Source: Pleurostoma richardsiae
Lineage: Eukaryota > Ascomycota > Sordariomycetes > Calosphaeriales > Pleurostomataceae
Direction: 5' to 3'
NCBI GenBank assembly: GCA_030052745.1
Contig: JANBVO010000005.1
Span: forward strand, 1,116,001-1,180,000
DNA: 64,000 nucleotides
In this document: piece after piece, positions 20,461 to 31,587 of the stretch
How positions within the stretch are numbered: position 1 is the first letter of the stretch
Layout of the letters: every line of letters starts with the position of its first letter
Translations under genes and position numbers: made by a program
The notes under the pieces: generated by a model
What the model was told of the DNA's origin: nothing
The model's database searches: none
Seen by the model: only the letters and a program-made list of their open reading frames with translations

Positions 20461-23400
20461 ATGAAGCGCGTCTCCGTCGTCCTGGCCCTCCTGGCGGGCT
20501 GCAGTTCTGCAGCCGCGAGCGCCATTGGCCTCCATGCTCGTGACCATGTAGGTCTACTACCCCGAGATACATGTTGTACAACGTGAATGACGCCTTTGCC
20601 CGCCCCTGACGCTGGCGAGAAGCCGGACGTGCCAATCGCACGATTCCGCCTATCTTACGCCACATTCCCGGGCCTCCCCCATGCTGCAGCCTTCTCTTCT
20701 GCAGGCGACGCCCTATCCGCCGCCACAATGCAGCTAGAGCTCGCTCTCTACTACGTGTCGACGTTCATTGAGCTCGCAGAAGCTGACGCAAATTTACAGC
20801 TACAGCGCAGAGACCTCGCGTCTTCCGAGCCGTTCTACCCTTCACCATGGGCGGACCCGAACGCCAATGGCTGGGAAGACGCCTACGCCAAAGCTGCGGC
20901 ATTCGTTTCCCAGCTGACCCTGATGGAGAAGGTCAACCTGACCACGGGCGTGGGGTGAGTCTGAATAACCACACGGCAGCTCTTAACTGCTTCGTTGCTT
21001 CAGATACAGACTGACGTCTTGATGCAGCTGGGAAGGCGAACAGTGCGTTGGCCAAGTCGGCTCCATCCCGCGGCTTGGTTTCCGCAGTTTGTGTATGCAG
21101 GATTCTCCCGTCGGTGTTCGGGACACAGACTACAACTCCGTGTTTCCGTCCGGACAGACAGCTGCTGCCACATTCGACCGCACCCTATTCTACCAGAGAG
21201 GTCTGGGAATGGGCCAAGAACATAAAGACAAGGGTGTCACTGTCATGCTTGGCCCCGTTGCCGGCCCCCTCGGGCGCACCCCTGAGGGAGGCCGCAACTG
21301 GGAAGGCTTTGCCCCTGACCCGGTGCTTACCGGAATCGCTATTGCGGAGACGATCAAGGGCGTCCAAGATGCTGGAGTTATCGCGTGCGCGAAGCATTAC
21401 ATTGGCAACGAGCAGGGTAAGCTCACCACAACTGTTCTCTACTGCACACAGCTGATACGACTTCCAGAGCATTTCAGACAAGTTGGCGAGTCTCAGGGGC
21501 GTGGTTACAACATATCGGCGACGATTTCCTCCAACATTGACGACAAGACGATGCACGAGCTCTATCTCTGGCCGTTCGCCGATGCTGTCCGTGCCGGAGT
21601 CGGTTCCGTGATGTGCTCGTACAACCAGGTCAACAATTCGTATGCCTGCCAGAACTCTAAGCTACTGAATGACCTGCTTAAGAACGAGCTCGGTTTCCAA
21701 GGATTCGTCATGAGCGATTGGCAGGCCCAGCACTCCGGCGCTTCGAGCGCCACCGCCGGCCTCGACATGACCATGCCGGGAGATACTGAGTTCAACACTG
21801 GACTTAGCTTCTGGGGCACTAACCTCACTCTTGCCGTCATCAACGGCACCGTCCCGGCCTGGCGCGTCGATGACATGGCCTTGAGAATCATGGCTGCCTT
21901 TTTCAAGGTCGGACTGACTGTCGATCAGCCTCCCATCAACTTCGACTCATGGACACTCGACACGTACGGCCCAATTCACATGGCCGCCAGTCAGGGCTAC
22001 CAGCAGATCAACTGGCATGTTGATGTTCGTCGTGACCACGCTGACATTATTCGTGAGGTTGCCGCAAAGGGAACCGTTCTCCTAAAGAACACCGGCTCGC
22101 TCCCTTTGAACAAGCCCAAGTTTCTTGCCGTCATTGGGGAGGACGCTGGACCCAACCTGGCTGGCCCCAATGGCTGCTCTGACCGAGGATGCGACAACGG
22201 AACGCTGGGTATGGCCTGGGGTTCCGGCACCGCCAACTTCCCATACCTCATCACACCCGACTCCGCTCTCCAAGCACAAGCGCTTAACGACGGCACCCGT
22301 TACGAGAGCATCCTCGACAACTATCAGACCTCTGCGATCGAGGCCCTCGTTAGCCAAGCTGATGCCACGGCTATCGTCTTCGTCAACGCAGATTCCGGCG
22401 AGGGCTACATTGACGTTGACGGGAATGAGGGTGATCGCAAGAATCTGACCCTTTGGCATGACGGTGATGCCTTGGTGAAGAATGTATCCAGCTGGTGCAA
22501 TAACACCATCGTGGTCATCCACTCCACAGGCCCTACTCTGGTCACTGAGTGGTATGATAGTCCAAACATCACTGCTATCCTTTGGGCCGGTGTGCCGGGA
22601 CAGGAGTCCGGCAATTCCATTACCGACATTCTCTACGGCAAGACAAACCCCTCCGGCCGCACGCCTTTCACTTGGGGTGCTACTCGCGAGGATTACGGTA
22701 CCGATGTCTTGTACGAGCCCAATAACGGTAATGGTGCGCCTCAACAAGACTTCAGCGAGGGCATCCTCATCGACTACCGGTACTTCGACACGAAGAACAT
22801 CACTCCAATTTATGAGTTTGGATACGGCCTGAGCTACACCACGTTTGAATACTCTAATATCCAAGTTTCAAAATCCAACGCGGGGGATTACCAGCCGACC
22901 ACTGGCACCACTGCCGCCGCGCCGACTTTCGGCAACTATAGCACAGATCTGAACGACTACTTGTTCCCGAGCGACGAGTTCCCTCACATCTGGCAGTACA
23001 TCTACCCCTACGTCAACACGTCCGAGTCTGGAGCAGCCGCATCCGCCGATCCCGAGTATGGTCAGACGGCCGAGGAGTTCCTGCCACCAGGCGCCACAGA
23101 CGGCAGCCCGCAACCGCTGCTCCGTGCCTCAGGCAAGTCATACCCCGGCGGCAACCGCGAGCTATACGACCACTTGTACACGGTGACAGCGTCGATCACG
23201 AACACGGGCGCCATCACCGGCAACGAGGTGCCGCAGCTGTACGTCTCTCTCGGTGGTCCCTCCGACCCGCCTGTCGTACTGCGCGGCTTTGACCGTATCC
23301 GCATCGATCCTGGCCAGACGGCGACCTTCACCGCGACCCTAACGCGGAGGGACCTGAGCAACTGGGACACGGTATCGCAGGACTGGGTCATTAGTCAGTG

Positions 23401-23464
23401 CCCTAAGAAGGTGTTCGTCGGCCGCAGCAGCAGGAAGCTGGACCTGAGCGCCGACCTTTATTGA
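20461..23464 (+). CDS. Secreted GH3 beta-glucosidase
   Basis: This extracellular enzyme releases glucose from cellobiose and other beta-glucosides, completing cellulose breakdown. I infer exons 20461-20547, 20800-20954, 21028-21416 and 21468-23464 (875 residues). Donors are GTAGGT, GTGAGT and GTAAGC; acceptors are TTACAG, ATGCAG and TTCCAG. Intron 3 (51 bases) keeps the frame open, so it is easily missed; removing it restores IGNEQEHFRQVGES. A signal peptide (MKRVSVVLALLAGCSSAAASA) precedes FYPSPWADPNANGWEDAY. The GH3 core shows MQDSPVGVR, LGRTPEGGRNWEGF, ACAKHYIGNEQ and FVMSDWQAQH with the nucleophile Asp. The second domain shows DSGEGYIDVDGNEGDR and the C-terminal fibronectin-III-like region ends in PVVLRGFDRI. 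Intron 1 (252 bases) is long for this genome and could hide a small exon. Confidence 0.95.
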
Positions 23465-24472
23465 TCTCCCTGCGTGACCCGGCTGGGAGGTTCATGGGAT
23501 TGGATATGGGTGTGGACACGGAAAATTGGGAGCATGTTATTGTATATGAACCAGAACGTAATGATAAAGTCTAGTTCTTCTAACTTCTTATTTGCTCTTA
23601 CGTGTGAGTGCTTAGGCCGGATGATTTTGGGCTGCAGTTTGAGACCTTGGTAGCCTGTCATTTGCAAATTGTCCTGCGGTTGAAGGAGAGTGAGGCGTTC
23701 TTTGTATCAAAAAGTGTTGTTGTGCTTGGCTCTGAGTATGCATTCAAGACTTCATAAGCCTTCATATCCTCTATCAACGTTGGCAAGCTAGACAAGGGTA
23801 GGTAAAAGTCTTGAGCGATGGGACAGTCGTATAATGGGGGTTGTCAACAACAGCTCCTATTAGCACGCTTTAACGATGTCCTCTCGTGCTAGATGTATGC
23901 AGCACTGACATCAAGAATTGGCAGTTAGTTAGAGGGTCAAAGATATGCTCCCTTGAAGTGGTAGAGATAAAGTGAAATTGATCTGGTAGACTTGTGAGGC
24001 GAGGTTGCTGTGAGACCTTTCAGACGGAGACACGAGTAGAACCTGATTTCGGACGAGAAAATTTTCTTGCCGACTTGAAAGATAATTGCGCGTAAATCGT
24101 CGCCTCAGACAATACCAAAGTACGTACTTTCCCTAGGTATTCATCGCAAAACATAAGAACTGGCAACCTGAAGCCAAGCTAAGGTTTCCACCCGAGCACA
24201 GATATCTACAGAAGGTACTCCAATTCCTCGTGCAGCGTCCAGACACAACTCGTCTCTCTACAAACCGTCTCGCTAATCTCTCACGAAGCACACTGCTTCA
24301 ACCTCTACATCAACTCTGGACAAAGAAACAACACCCGAGCGACGGATACGGCAGCACCAAATACGTCTCCTCTTGCCTTTGCCCATCTAAGCCCAACACC
24401 TAATCAACAACGCGTGAAGCGCAACTGAACCTGTGACGCACATCTCCTCTCCTCATACCAACAGCTACGACA
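23465..24472. other. Interval after the GH3 gene, no gene
   Basis: 3' flank of the beta-glucosidase gene and promoter of the small membrane-protein frame. The last 250 bases are C/A-rich, like a fungal leader. No other frame is credible. Confidence 0.5.
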
Positions 24473-24784
24473 ATGGGAATCATCTCCTCAAAGCTGGTCG
24501 GCGCCGGCCCTGCCGCCGCTCCCAATACCATCCGTCTCAGCGCCACCCCAGCTGTCGATGACAACTTCGCAAGCCTTCTGAGCCCACAAGTCACGACGTA
24601 CCTTCTGCTAGTCCTCACGGCGGTTCTGGCCATTCTCCTCCTCACTCTGATCATAGTCGGCCTGATCGCCCTGGTGGGCGTTGTGTGGGGCCTTCACCGC
24701 GACCTCCGGATGTTGGAGACCACAGTTCACCGGGAGCTGGACGTCAATGCGCAGATTCGCCGGGAGATTCATGGGGATTTCTAA
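24473..24784 (+). CDS. Small N-myristoylation-type single-pass membrane protein, hypothetical
   Basis: The frame of 103 residues starts at an ATG in good context (ACAATGGG). Its N-terminus MGIISSK fits the consensus for N-myristoylation (Gly2, Ser6). A strong hydrophobic helix spans about residues 43-70 (TYLLLVLTAVLAILLLTLII). The C-terminus is amphipathic and charged (HRDLRMLETTVHRELDVNAQIRREI) and may form a short coiled coil. I know no family for it. The regular layout and the C-rich leader argue that it is real, but the small size leaves doubt. Confidence 0.5.
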   Translation: MGIISSKLVGAGPAAAPNTIRLSATPAVDDNFASLLSPQVTTYLLLVLTAVLAILLLTLIIVGLIALVGVVWGLHRDLRMLETTVHRELDVNAQIRREIHGDF

Positions 24785-25332
24785 CTTTTGCAGCCGGGTG
24801 GTTGCTAGGAGCGCCGCGTATGAATCATAAGCTCGGGGCTGGAGAATCATGCGCAGTAAGGCGGAAGGGTGGACACGGACAACAGCCAGACAGGGAAGTC
24901 ATTCTGAGAACAACATGGCTGCGGGTCTTTACGATCAGGAAGTCGGATGGAGTCTTCTCTGGCGCATCCTCAACTTGGTGACACTGACTCGCATCCCTCA
25001 GGATTCTCTCGAGATGGGCAAGGTTCAATAAAACATATTTGCTAGTGATGATGAGCCTGTGGTTTTGCGTGAGTCAGAAGAGCGGAAGACATGCCACGGA
25101 CAAATGCGGAACCGTAGCGGAGTAACACCAGCGTTCCCTTGAAGTCTCGAATATTTGTTCTAGCCAGTGAAGCCTGTCGAGGATGCTTCTTTTATCATCG
25201 ACATGACCCAACACGCATCGAATCCCTTATGCCACACCCCATGTTTGTGGCCACTGGCATGAATGAACTCCCTCAAGTATCCCGGCCAAGCCTGCGGCGT
25301 CTGATCCCACAAAACTACCAACCAGGCCATGG
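24785..25332. other. Interval before the ERG24 stop, no gene
   Basis: Convergent 3' flanks of the small membrane-protein gene (+) and ERG24 (-). Nothing recognisable. Confidence 0.5.
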
Positions 25333-26912
25333 CTAGTAGATGCCCGGCACAATCCGGTACTTGACCTGCCTCTTGTACTTCTCCCAGTCCTCGCCGTACT
25401 TGCGCGAGCACTTCTCGTCGTCCCTGCCGTCGCGGTGGATCAGCAGTATTGCGAAGTAGACGATATAGAAGTAAGTGAAGACCATGCCCCAGCCCTTAGC
25501 AGGTCCCTGGACGACCTCTCTGCCGTCCTGCATCTTGCACGAGCCTTCGGCGTCCGCGCCGGCGGACAGGATGACGTAGCCGGCCATGCCGGTAGGCAAG
25601 CTGTAGGGCCAAGACTGCAGCCAGTCGCCAAAGTAGTTGATGTGCCGGGCGATTCCCCACCAGCCGGAGGTGATGAGCTTTGAACCGGTCCTGGTCTCGA
25701 TGTACGTGAGATGCGCGACGCTAGGGTCGTTGGGGTTCGTCCGGAAGGTGTTTTTCTGCATGTTCGCCAGACGGAAGATGGAGAAGCCAGTGACGAGGAT
25801 AGCCGCCACAACTGAGAGGCCAAGCCAGCCTAGCGAGTTCGGATACGTGGACAAGTACTTCGTCTGGAGTGAGTAGAGGAACGGTACCCAGACCAGGTCT
25901 CCAAAGGCGAGCATGCAGCCAAAGCCGTCTGTGGTTATGTCCATCGTCGTCAGGATGGCAGGCTCCATGATCCAGCTGTCGATGCAGTATGCCGCCTGGA
26001 CGACGGTGATGAAGACGATGCTATCCGTAACGAAGCCAAAGGTACGGTACTGCTTGGCAACGAAGGCGCAGTTCATTAATATCCAGCCCAAGAGGCCTGG
26101 GCGAACCTCCATGAACTCCTTGATGTCGATCTCGCCGATGAGCGGGAGTGCCACGCGGGGGTTGAGCTCCCGGCCGATGAACCAGTCGTACATGAGGTTG
26201 CCCGAGTGACCACCGGCTGCTAGCTCGCGGAATTGGGCGTTTCCGGGCTTGACGCTGAAGCTGCGCACATAGACGAATGTGGCCAGTGCGTATGAGATCA
26301 GTATATTGGCGGTCAGGAGCTGTAGGTAGTTGTCGCTGATGAAGGTCCACACCGGGAAGTCAGCGCCTTGCGCGACCGTGCCCGCGGCGCACAGGACGAG
26401 GGTGAAGATGGAGGAAGCCAGAGCTGGGATAGATGTTAGCGTATGCATGCCAGACACAGCGCATTTTGGTGAGGAGCGCACTGTTGAACTTGTACTTCAG
26501 CCGGCCTCCGCCCGAGAGCTGCGTCCCCTCGACTTCCGCGCCCGGAAGCACACGGTACAGGACGGCGCTGAAGAGGTAATATGCCAGCGACCAGCCCGTC
26601 ACCCTCCAGCTGAACAATCCTGAGATGCCACCTTCCGGCCATCCCACTTCTTGCTTGAGGGTGTCGAGGTTCAGTGTCTTCGGGCTCAGTAGGGACGGGG
26701 CGGGGCAACCGGAGACATCGTTGCAGGCGAAAGTGAATACGTAGAGCAGGATCGGAAGGCCAAAAGAAACACCCGCGGCCCCAAGACTAAGGTAGCAGCG
26801 GTAAGCAAGTGTCTTCCCACGCGGTCAACAGGTGCAATAATCAGACTTACGGCCCGCCGAACTCGTAGCCGTGCTTCTCCGGCGTTGAAGCAGCTTTTGT
26901 ATTTGGCGCCAT
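25333..26912 (-). CDS. ERG24: C-14 sterol reductase Erg24 (ergosterol synthesis)
   Basis: The enzyme reduces the C14-C15 double bond of sterol intermediates after C14 demethylation, with NADPH, in the ER. It is a morpholine fungicide target. I infer exons (5' to 3' on the minus strand) 26912-26851, 26786-26482 and 26423-25333, giving 485 residues, the usual family length. Introns have GTAAGT and GTGCGC donors, TTAG and CCCAG acceptors and consistent phases. The protein starts MAPNTKAASTPEKHGYEFGGP and is multi-pass throughout. Family signatures include LLTANILISYALATFVYV, GWWGIARHINYFGDWLQSW and the ending YKRQVKYRIVPGIY with KYGEDW before it. The gene diverges from the MRH receptor gene. It could be confused with Erg4 (C-24(28) reductase), but the length and C-terminus fit Erg24 better. 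Confidence 0.93.
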
Positions 26913-27777
26913 GTTGCTGTTCTGGAGCTGCTAGAAGACGACAGGCAAGCCGAGAAAGACGCGAAGAATAGAGGAACGCGCTCGGTATTTATCCCAATTG
27001 CTTCAATCCCTCATCATGCATCGGTGTCCCTCTCGTTGCGAAGTTTCTCTGAGCTCGAGGTTTCCAAGACGGATGTCTAGCTCCCGTCACAGCTGATGTT
27101 GGCTTTGGCAAACATATCTCTTGCTCGTTTAGGAAGAGCTTCAAGGTTTCGGAGGAACTGTGGGCCCGGGCCCATGCTCGGGCCAGGGACAGCCGGCATC
27201 GTACGAGGAGGGCGGGACAATTGAGCTCTGTAACGACATGATTTCTACTTGTTGAGCAGCTCAGAGAAGGGCACGGGAACGCACAAACACGTAATGTAGG
27301 AGGCTGTGCAATACTATCAGAAACCAAGGAGATGAAGCTTCCTTGCACCTTGCGTCAGGTCGGAGCAAGGGGTGGGTGAAGTCAGTGCTCACCGAGCTTC
27401 ACCGCAGATAGCCCTGGTTATGTCAGCATCCCTTGGGTGTCACAACCCCACCACATCCGCCACACGGGCCAATGAATGTGCGCCCACGTGCAGCAGCGGG
27501 AGGCTTACGTCGGTACGGTACAGGAGCTTATTGTTCCTGAATAGAGGATTAGGTGTTCCCAGGCGGAGGCGTGCTCGAAGAGTAGCCAATTTCTACCTTG
27601 TACACCATTAAAGACATCGCAGGACGACGTTCTTTTCTCATTGTGCTCACTCGTTTTGACACTCCCCTTTGATGAGGAGCTGATTGCCCAACCTTCTCGA
27701 CGCGCGTCCCTGCGACGCAAGCAACGACACACCTAGACGCCTGAAAGACCGTGGGACACCCCGTCTCGTCCGCCACG
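26913..27777. other. Divergent promoter region, ERG24 and MRH receptor
   Basis: 865 bases between two divergent start codons. No coding frame is credible and I recognise no specific regulator sites. Confidence 0.5.
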
Positions 27778-28805
27778 ATGCTCTTGCGATGCTCTCGACT
27801 TTGTCTCCTCCTCGGAGCGCTCCTTGGCAGGTCCTTGGCAGACACCGAGCCTGATCCAACGACGACGACAGCACCATGCACAGCTTCCTCGACGAGTGGC
27901 GCATTCTATGACTTGCGGCCGGATATTGCCGCGGTGCCGGAAGAGGGATCGAAGCTGCACAGAGGCGTTCGGACAACGGACTACTTTGCAAAAGGATACG
28001 ACTACAATGCAAATTTCACGCTGAATATATGTGACGCCGTTGTCGAGCCACCGGAGAACGTAGAAGGCCTCGCCGAGTACGCTTGGAAGAATGTCAGCGC
28101 CTACTACGAGTACAAGGGGAAGGTCTACTCGATCGGGTAAGGAGTCTGTACGTCTGGGTATCCCGAATTAAGGCTGACATTCTGTGTAGACAGCAATCGT
28201 CAGCGCTCCACACTCGGGGTAGTCAGCTAGTCCTCCAGTACACGGGTGGATCGCCATGTGGACTCGACAAAGAGAAGCGAGGCGCCTCGTCTTCACTTCA
28301 TGACGGTGCAAGATATAAGGGCTACTCTGAAGAGGGACAAGATTCGGACGGCGACACCTGGAGCGGTGGAGCAAAAGAGGATGACCGCACCGAGGTCTCG
28401 AAGGTCGGGAATGTTGTGTCGACAGCGAAGGAGGATTCTATCCAGCGGCGCAAGTCAACGACATTTGTTTTCATCTGCGATCAGGACCCGCTGAACACGG
28501 AGGCTGCTGTGTCATACATTGCAACCGATCCGGACGAATGCTCCTACGTCTTCAAAGTGCGCTCGCATCATGCCTGTGCGGGAGCCCAGCCCCATAAGCC
28601 GGGGAGCGTGGGCCCGGGAAGCGTCTTCGCCATCATCTTTTTCATCGCCGTGCTGGTATACCTCGTTGGCGGTGTCTTCTACCAGCGGACCGTTGCGCAC
28701 GCCAGGGGATGGAGGCAGCTGCCAAACTACAGTCTCTGGCTGGGGATCTGGAACTTCCTCAAGGTGATACCACCTCTCGTGTTCCTGAGGCACTGGCGAT
28801 GCTAA
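27778..28805 (+). CDS. MRH-domain transmembrane sorting receptor (Mrl1/mannose-6-phosphate-receptor-like)
   Basis: Proteins with a mannose-6-phosphate-receptor homology domain ferry glycoproteins between Golgi and endosome/vacuole. Exons are 27778-28136 and 28190-28805, joined over a GTAAGG...GTGTAG intron of 53 bases with a GCTGAC branch site (324 residues). Residues 1-21 are a signal peptide. The lumenal MRH region carries paired cysteines and motifs such as LNICDAVV, AWKNVSAYYEYKGKVYSIG, GSQLVLQYTGGSPC, FVFICDQDPL, DPDECSYVFKVRSHHAC. One membrane helix (SVFAIIFFIAVLVYLVGGVFY) lies near residue 275, followed by a short cytosolic tail HARGWRQLPNYSLW. Atg27 has the same fold, so an autophagy role is the main alternative. 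Confidence 0.85.
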
Positions 28806-29426
28806 ATTCTCGAGCAGGACATGTTCGTTATCCTGACATCCTCTTGTGCCCGCTGCATTCCCGCCCCAAGAGGCTATCGCGCGCTCTCCGTGTCACCGAA
28901 TGGGAGGGGGCGGAACCGCGATGATGAAAATCGGCTAATTGATCAGCTGGATGAGGAATGGGACGACTAGATCCCTGCTGTATTTCATGTAACATGTACT
29001 TCTCACACGCCGAGACAGGTTCTGCAGACTCCAGATCTTGGGCGAGCAATGACTGTTTTCAGGGGATTACCATCACAGGCTGGCGTTTGAGGTAGACAGA
29101 TCGCTTCCTTCTCTCTGTAGATATTCCAGGGTTTGGAGATCACGAATGCGATGTTTATTTATTCTCCAGGCCGGCTCTGCCTAGCCATTAAGCCAATGGA
29201 AGCCCAGCATGTGTTGGGACGCCATGCATGGATGCCTGTCGACTGCTGGTGCTTAGCCCGCAGATGCCCCAGGCATCCCGGAGCCTGGTCCCCTTCAGCC
29301 ACTTGGACATGGAATCTCAACCCACTTGTTTGAGCTTCATCCTCCCTTCATTGTAGGAAGATTGCCACATCTATAAGGGTTTCCATCAGTGCCCTTGAGC
29401 TACCCTCCTGGAACTGTCTCCGCCCC
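28806..29426. other. Interval between the MRH receptor and NACHT genes
   Basis: 3' flank and promoter only. No credible frame. Confidence 0.5.
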
Positions 29427-31587
29427 ATGGCTCACGCAGGGTCTGCAGCAGCACCTGTCAAGGTGAGTGCTGCTGGCCTTACCGTTCTGACCGAGCCGGA
29501 AGCACCGTCGCTTGAGTGCGTACACAGTTGTCCGTACCCTCCTTTTGCCGTTGACTAATTTCGCAAGCATTGTTTTCGTCCACGGCTTCACTGGTCATCC
29601 GGAGAGGACATGGACCTCGCCCAGTGTGGCCGCGACGTCGAGTGCGACGTCCACAAGCAGCACCGACGAGCGACCATCCAAGTTCAGGAGGATTCTAGGC
29701 CCAAGGAAGAGTTCCGCTCAACAGCTTTCCGGTCCGACTGGCGTCTACTGGCCTCATGCTCTGCTTCCGCAGACTCTGCCGGACGCTCGCGTCCTGACGT
29801 ACGGCTATGACACAAACGTACGCCACGCTTTCGTCGGACCAGTAAGCAAGAACTCGCTGTACGACCATGCCGGTGACTTCCTTGTCTCTTTGGAAGCAGA
29901 GAGGCGAGCGGATCCGCAGCGACGGCTGATATTAGTCGCCCATAGCCTTGGAGGCCTTCTCGTGAAGGAGATGCTGCGACGCTCTCGGGGCTATGAAAAG
30001 CAGCCCGACTTCCGGACCGTCTTCGAATCTACCGTGGGAATCATCTTCTTCGGGACCCCTCATCAAGGTGCTGACCCGCGTACACTCGCGCACCACGTTG
30101 TCATCTCCCTCGCGAAAGCTGTCGGGTTCAGAGTCAACGAACAGGTTATGGAAGCCTTGTTCCCAGCGGCAGAGTACTTGAAGCAATTGAGGGATGAGTT
30201 CAACCACATGATTGATGAAAGGGGCTGGATTATCCACTCCTTTCAGGAGCAATACGCGCTTCCTGGGCTTTTCGGCAAGAAGGTGCGGCATGTCTATCCT
30301 GGCGAGTGGATCGATTCTAGCTGATCTAAGTTTCTGTTGAAGGTTGTCGAGGACGATTCATCCTGCATCTGGAACTCGGCCGCCGAAATTGTTCAGCACA
30401 TTGGCAGCAACCACAAGGACATGTGCCGCTTTCCCGGTCTACAGGATCTGGAGTATCGGAAGGTTGCTTCGGCCCTTCAACGTATTGCAAACGCTCAAGT
30501 CCCAGAAATTACACCATTGAATCACCAAGCCAAACGCCGGGCATCTGGGCATGCCAGTGGCCATCGCGAAAGCCTAATGGAGTCCTTGAGATTCTACCTG
30601 ATTGACTCTCGATTCTCGTCAGTGGCTCGAGCTCATACTCGCACATGCCAGTGGCTGCTCAAAAACTCTGTATACGAAACGTGGCTGAGTGGAGATGTTT
30701 CTGAAGCACATGGGTTTCTCTGGATCAAAGGCAAACCCGGTGTAGGCAAATCGACTATCATGAAGTTTGCTCTTGACCATGCCAAGAGTATGATGGGAAA
30801 GACGCTTATCCTCCATTTCTTCTTCAATGCAAGGGGCTCGGAGCTGGAAAAGTCCACTCTAGGCCTCTATAGATCACTCCTTTATCAGCTGCTCCAGCTT
30901 GTCCCGGAGATCCAACATGTTCTCGACAGCATTCCCGAAAGTTATGCCGGTTCCGGATCAGATGTATGGGCTCTCAACTTCGTTAAAGACCTCTTCGAGG
31001 CTGCGATAAAAAGACTTGACAATCGGTCACTGGTGTGCTACATAGACGCGTTGGATGAGTGCGACGAGGACGAGATTCGAGATATGGTCTCATTCTTGCA
31101 AGATCTCTGTGATCGTGCCATGTCAGAGCACTTAAAACTACGCATTTGCTTGTCAAGTCGTCACTATCCATACATTAGCATCGACAGGGGCTTGTCCATT
31201 GTCCTGGAAAAGGAGGAACACCATGACGACGACATTGCGAACTACATTGCCAGTGAGCTCAGGATCGGCAACGGCGAGTACGTCCGGGCAGTCAGGAGAG
31301 ATATTCAGGAGAAGTCCTCGGGGATCTTCATGTGGGTCGTGCTCGTCGTTCGGATACTGAACAAGGAGTATGACCGCGGCTTCGTTCCTGCGCTCCGCAA
31401 GCGGCTGGAAGAAATACCCCGAGGTCTTCATGAGCTGTTTGAGAATATTTTGACCCGCGACAGCGACAATCTCGAACATATGTGGCTTTGCATCCAGTGG
31501 GTTCTGTTTGCACGCCGCCCTTTTGCCGTTGACGAGCTTTACTTCGCCATTCTTGCCGGAATTCCAGGCTCAAACCTAGGCCCATAG
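29427..31587 (+). CDS. SesB-like hydrolase + NACHT NLR-type protein, ended by an in-frame TAG
   Basis: Fungal NLR-like proteins of this build act in allorecognition and programmed cell death. I infer exons 29427-29515, 29568-30282 and 30343 onward. The introns (GTGCGT...CGCAAG and GTGCGG...TTGAAG) are 52 and 60 bases. Joined, they restore DIVFVHGFTGHPERTWT and GKKVVEDDSS. Residues about 30-268 form an alpha/beta-hydrolase (lipase-like, SesB type) domain with nucleophile motif VAHSLGG near residue 152 and GIIFFGTPHQGAD. The NACHT P-loop GKPGVGKST lies near residue 398 and Walker B YIDALDECDED near residue 500. The frame stops at codon 683 (TAG, 31585-31587). The same frame then continues without interruption into the ankyrin part listed next. 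A truncated 682-residue protein with hydrolase and NACHT domains could still be made. Confidence 0.85.
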
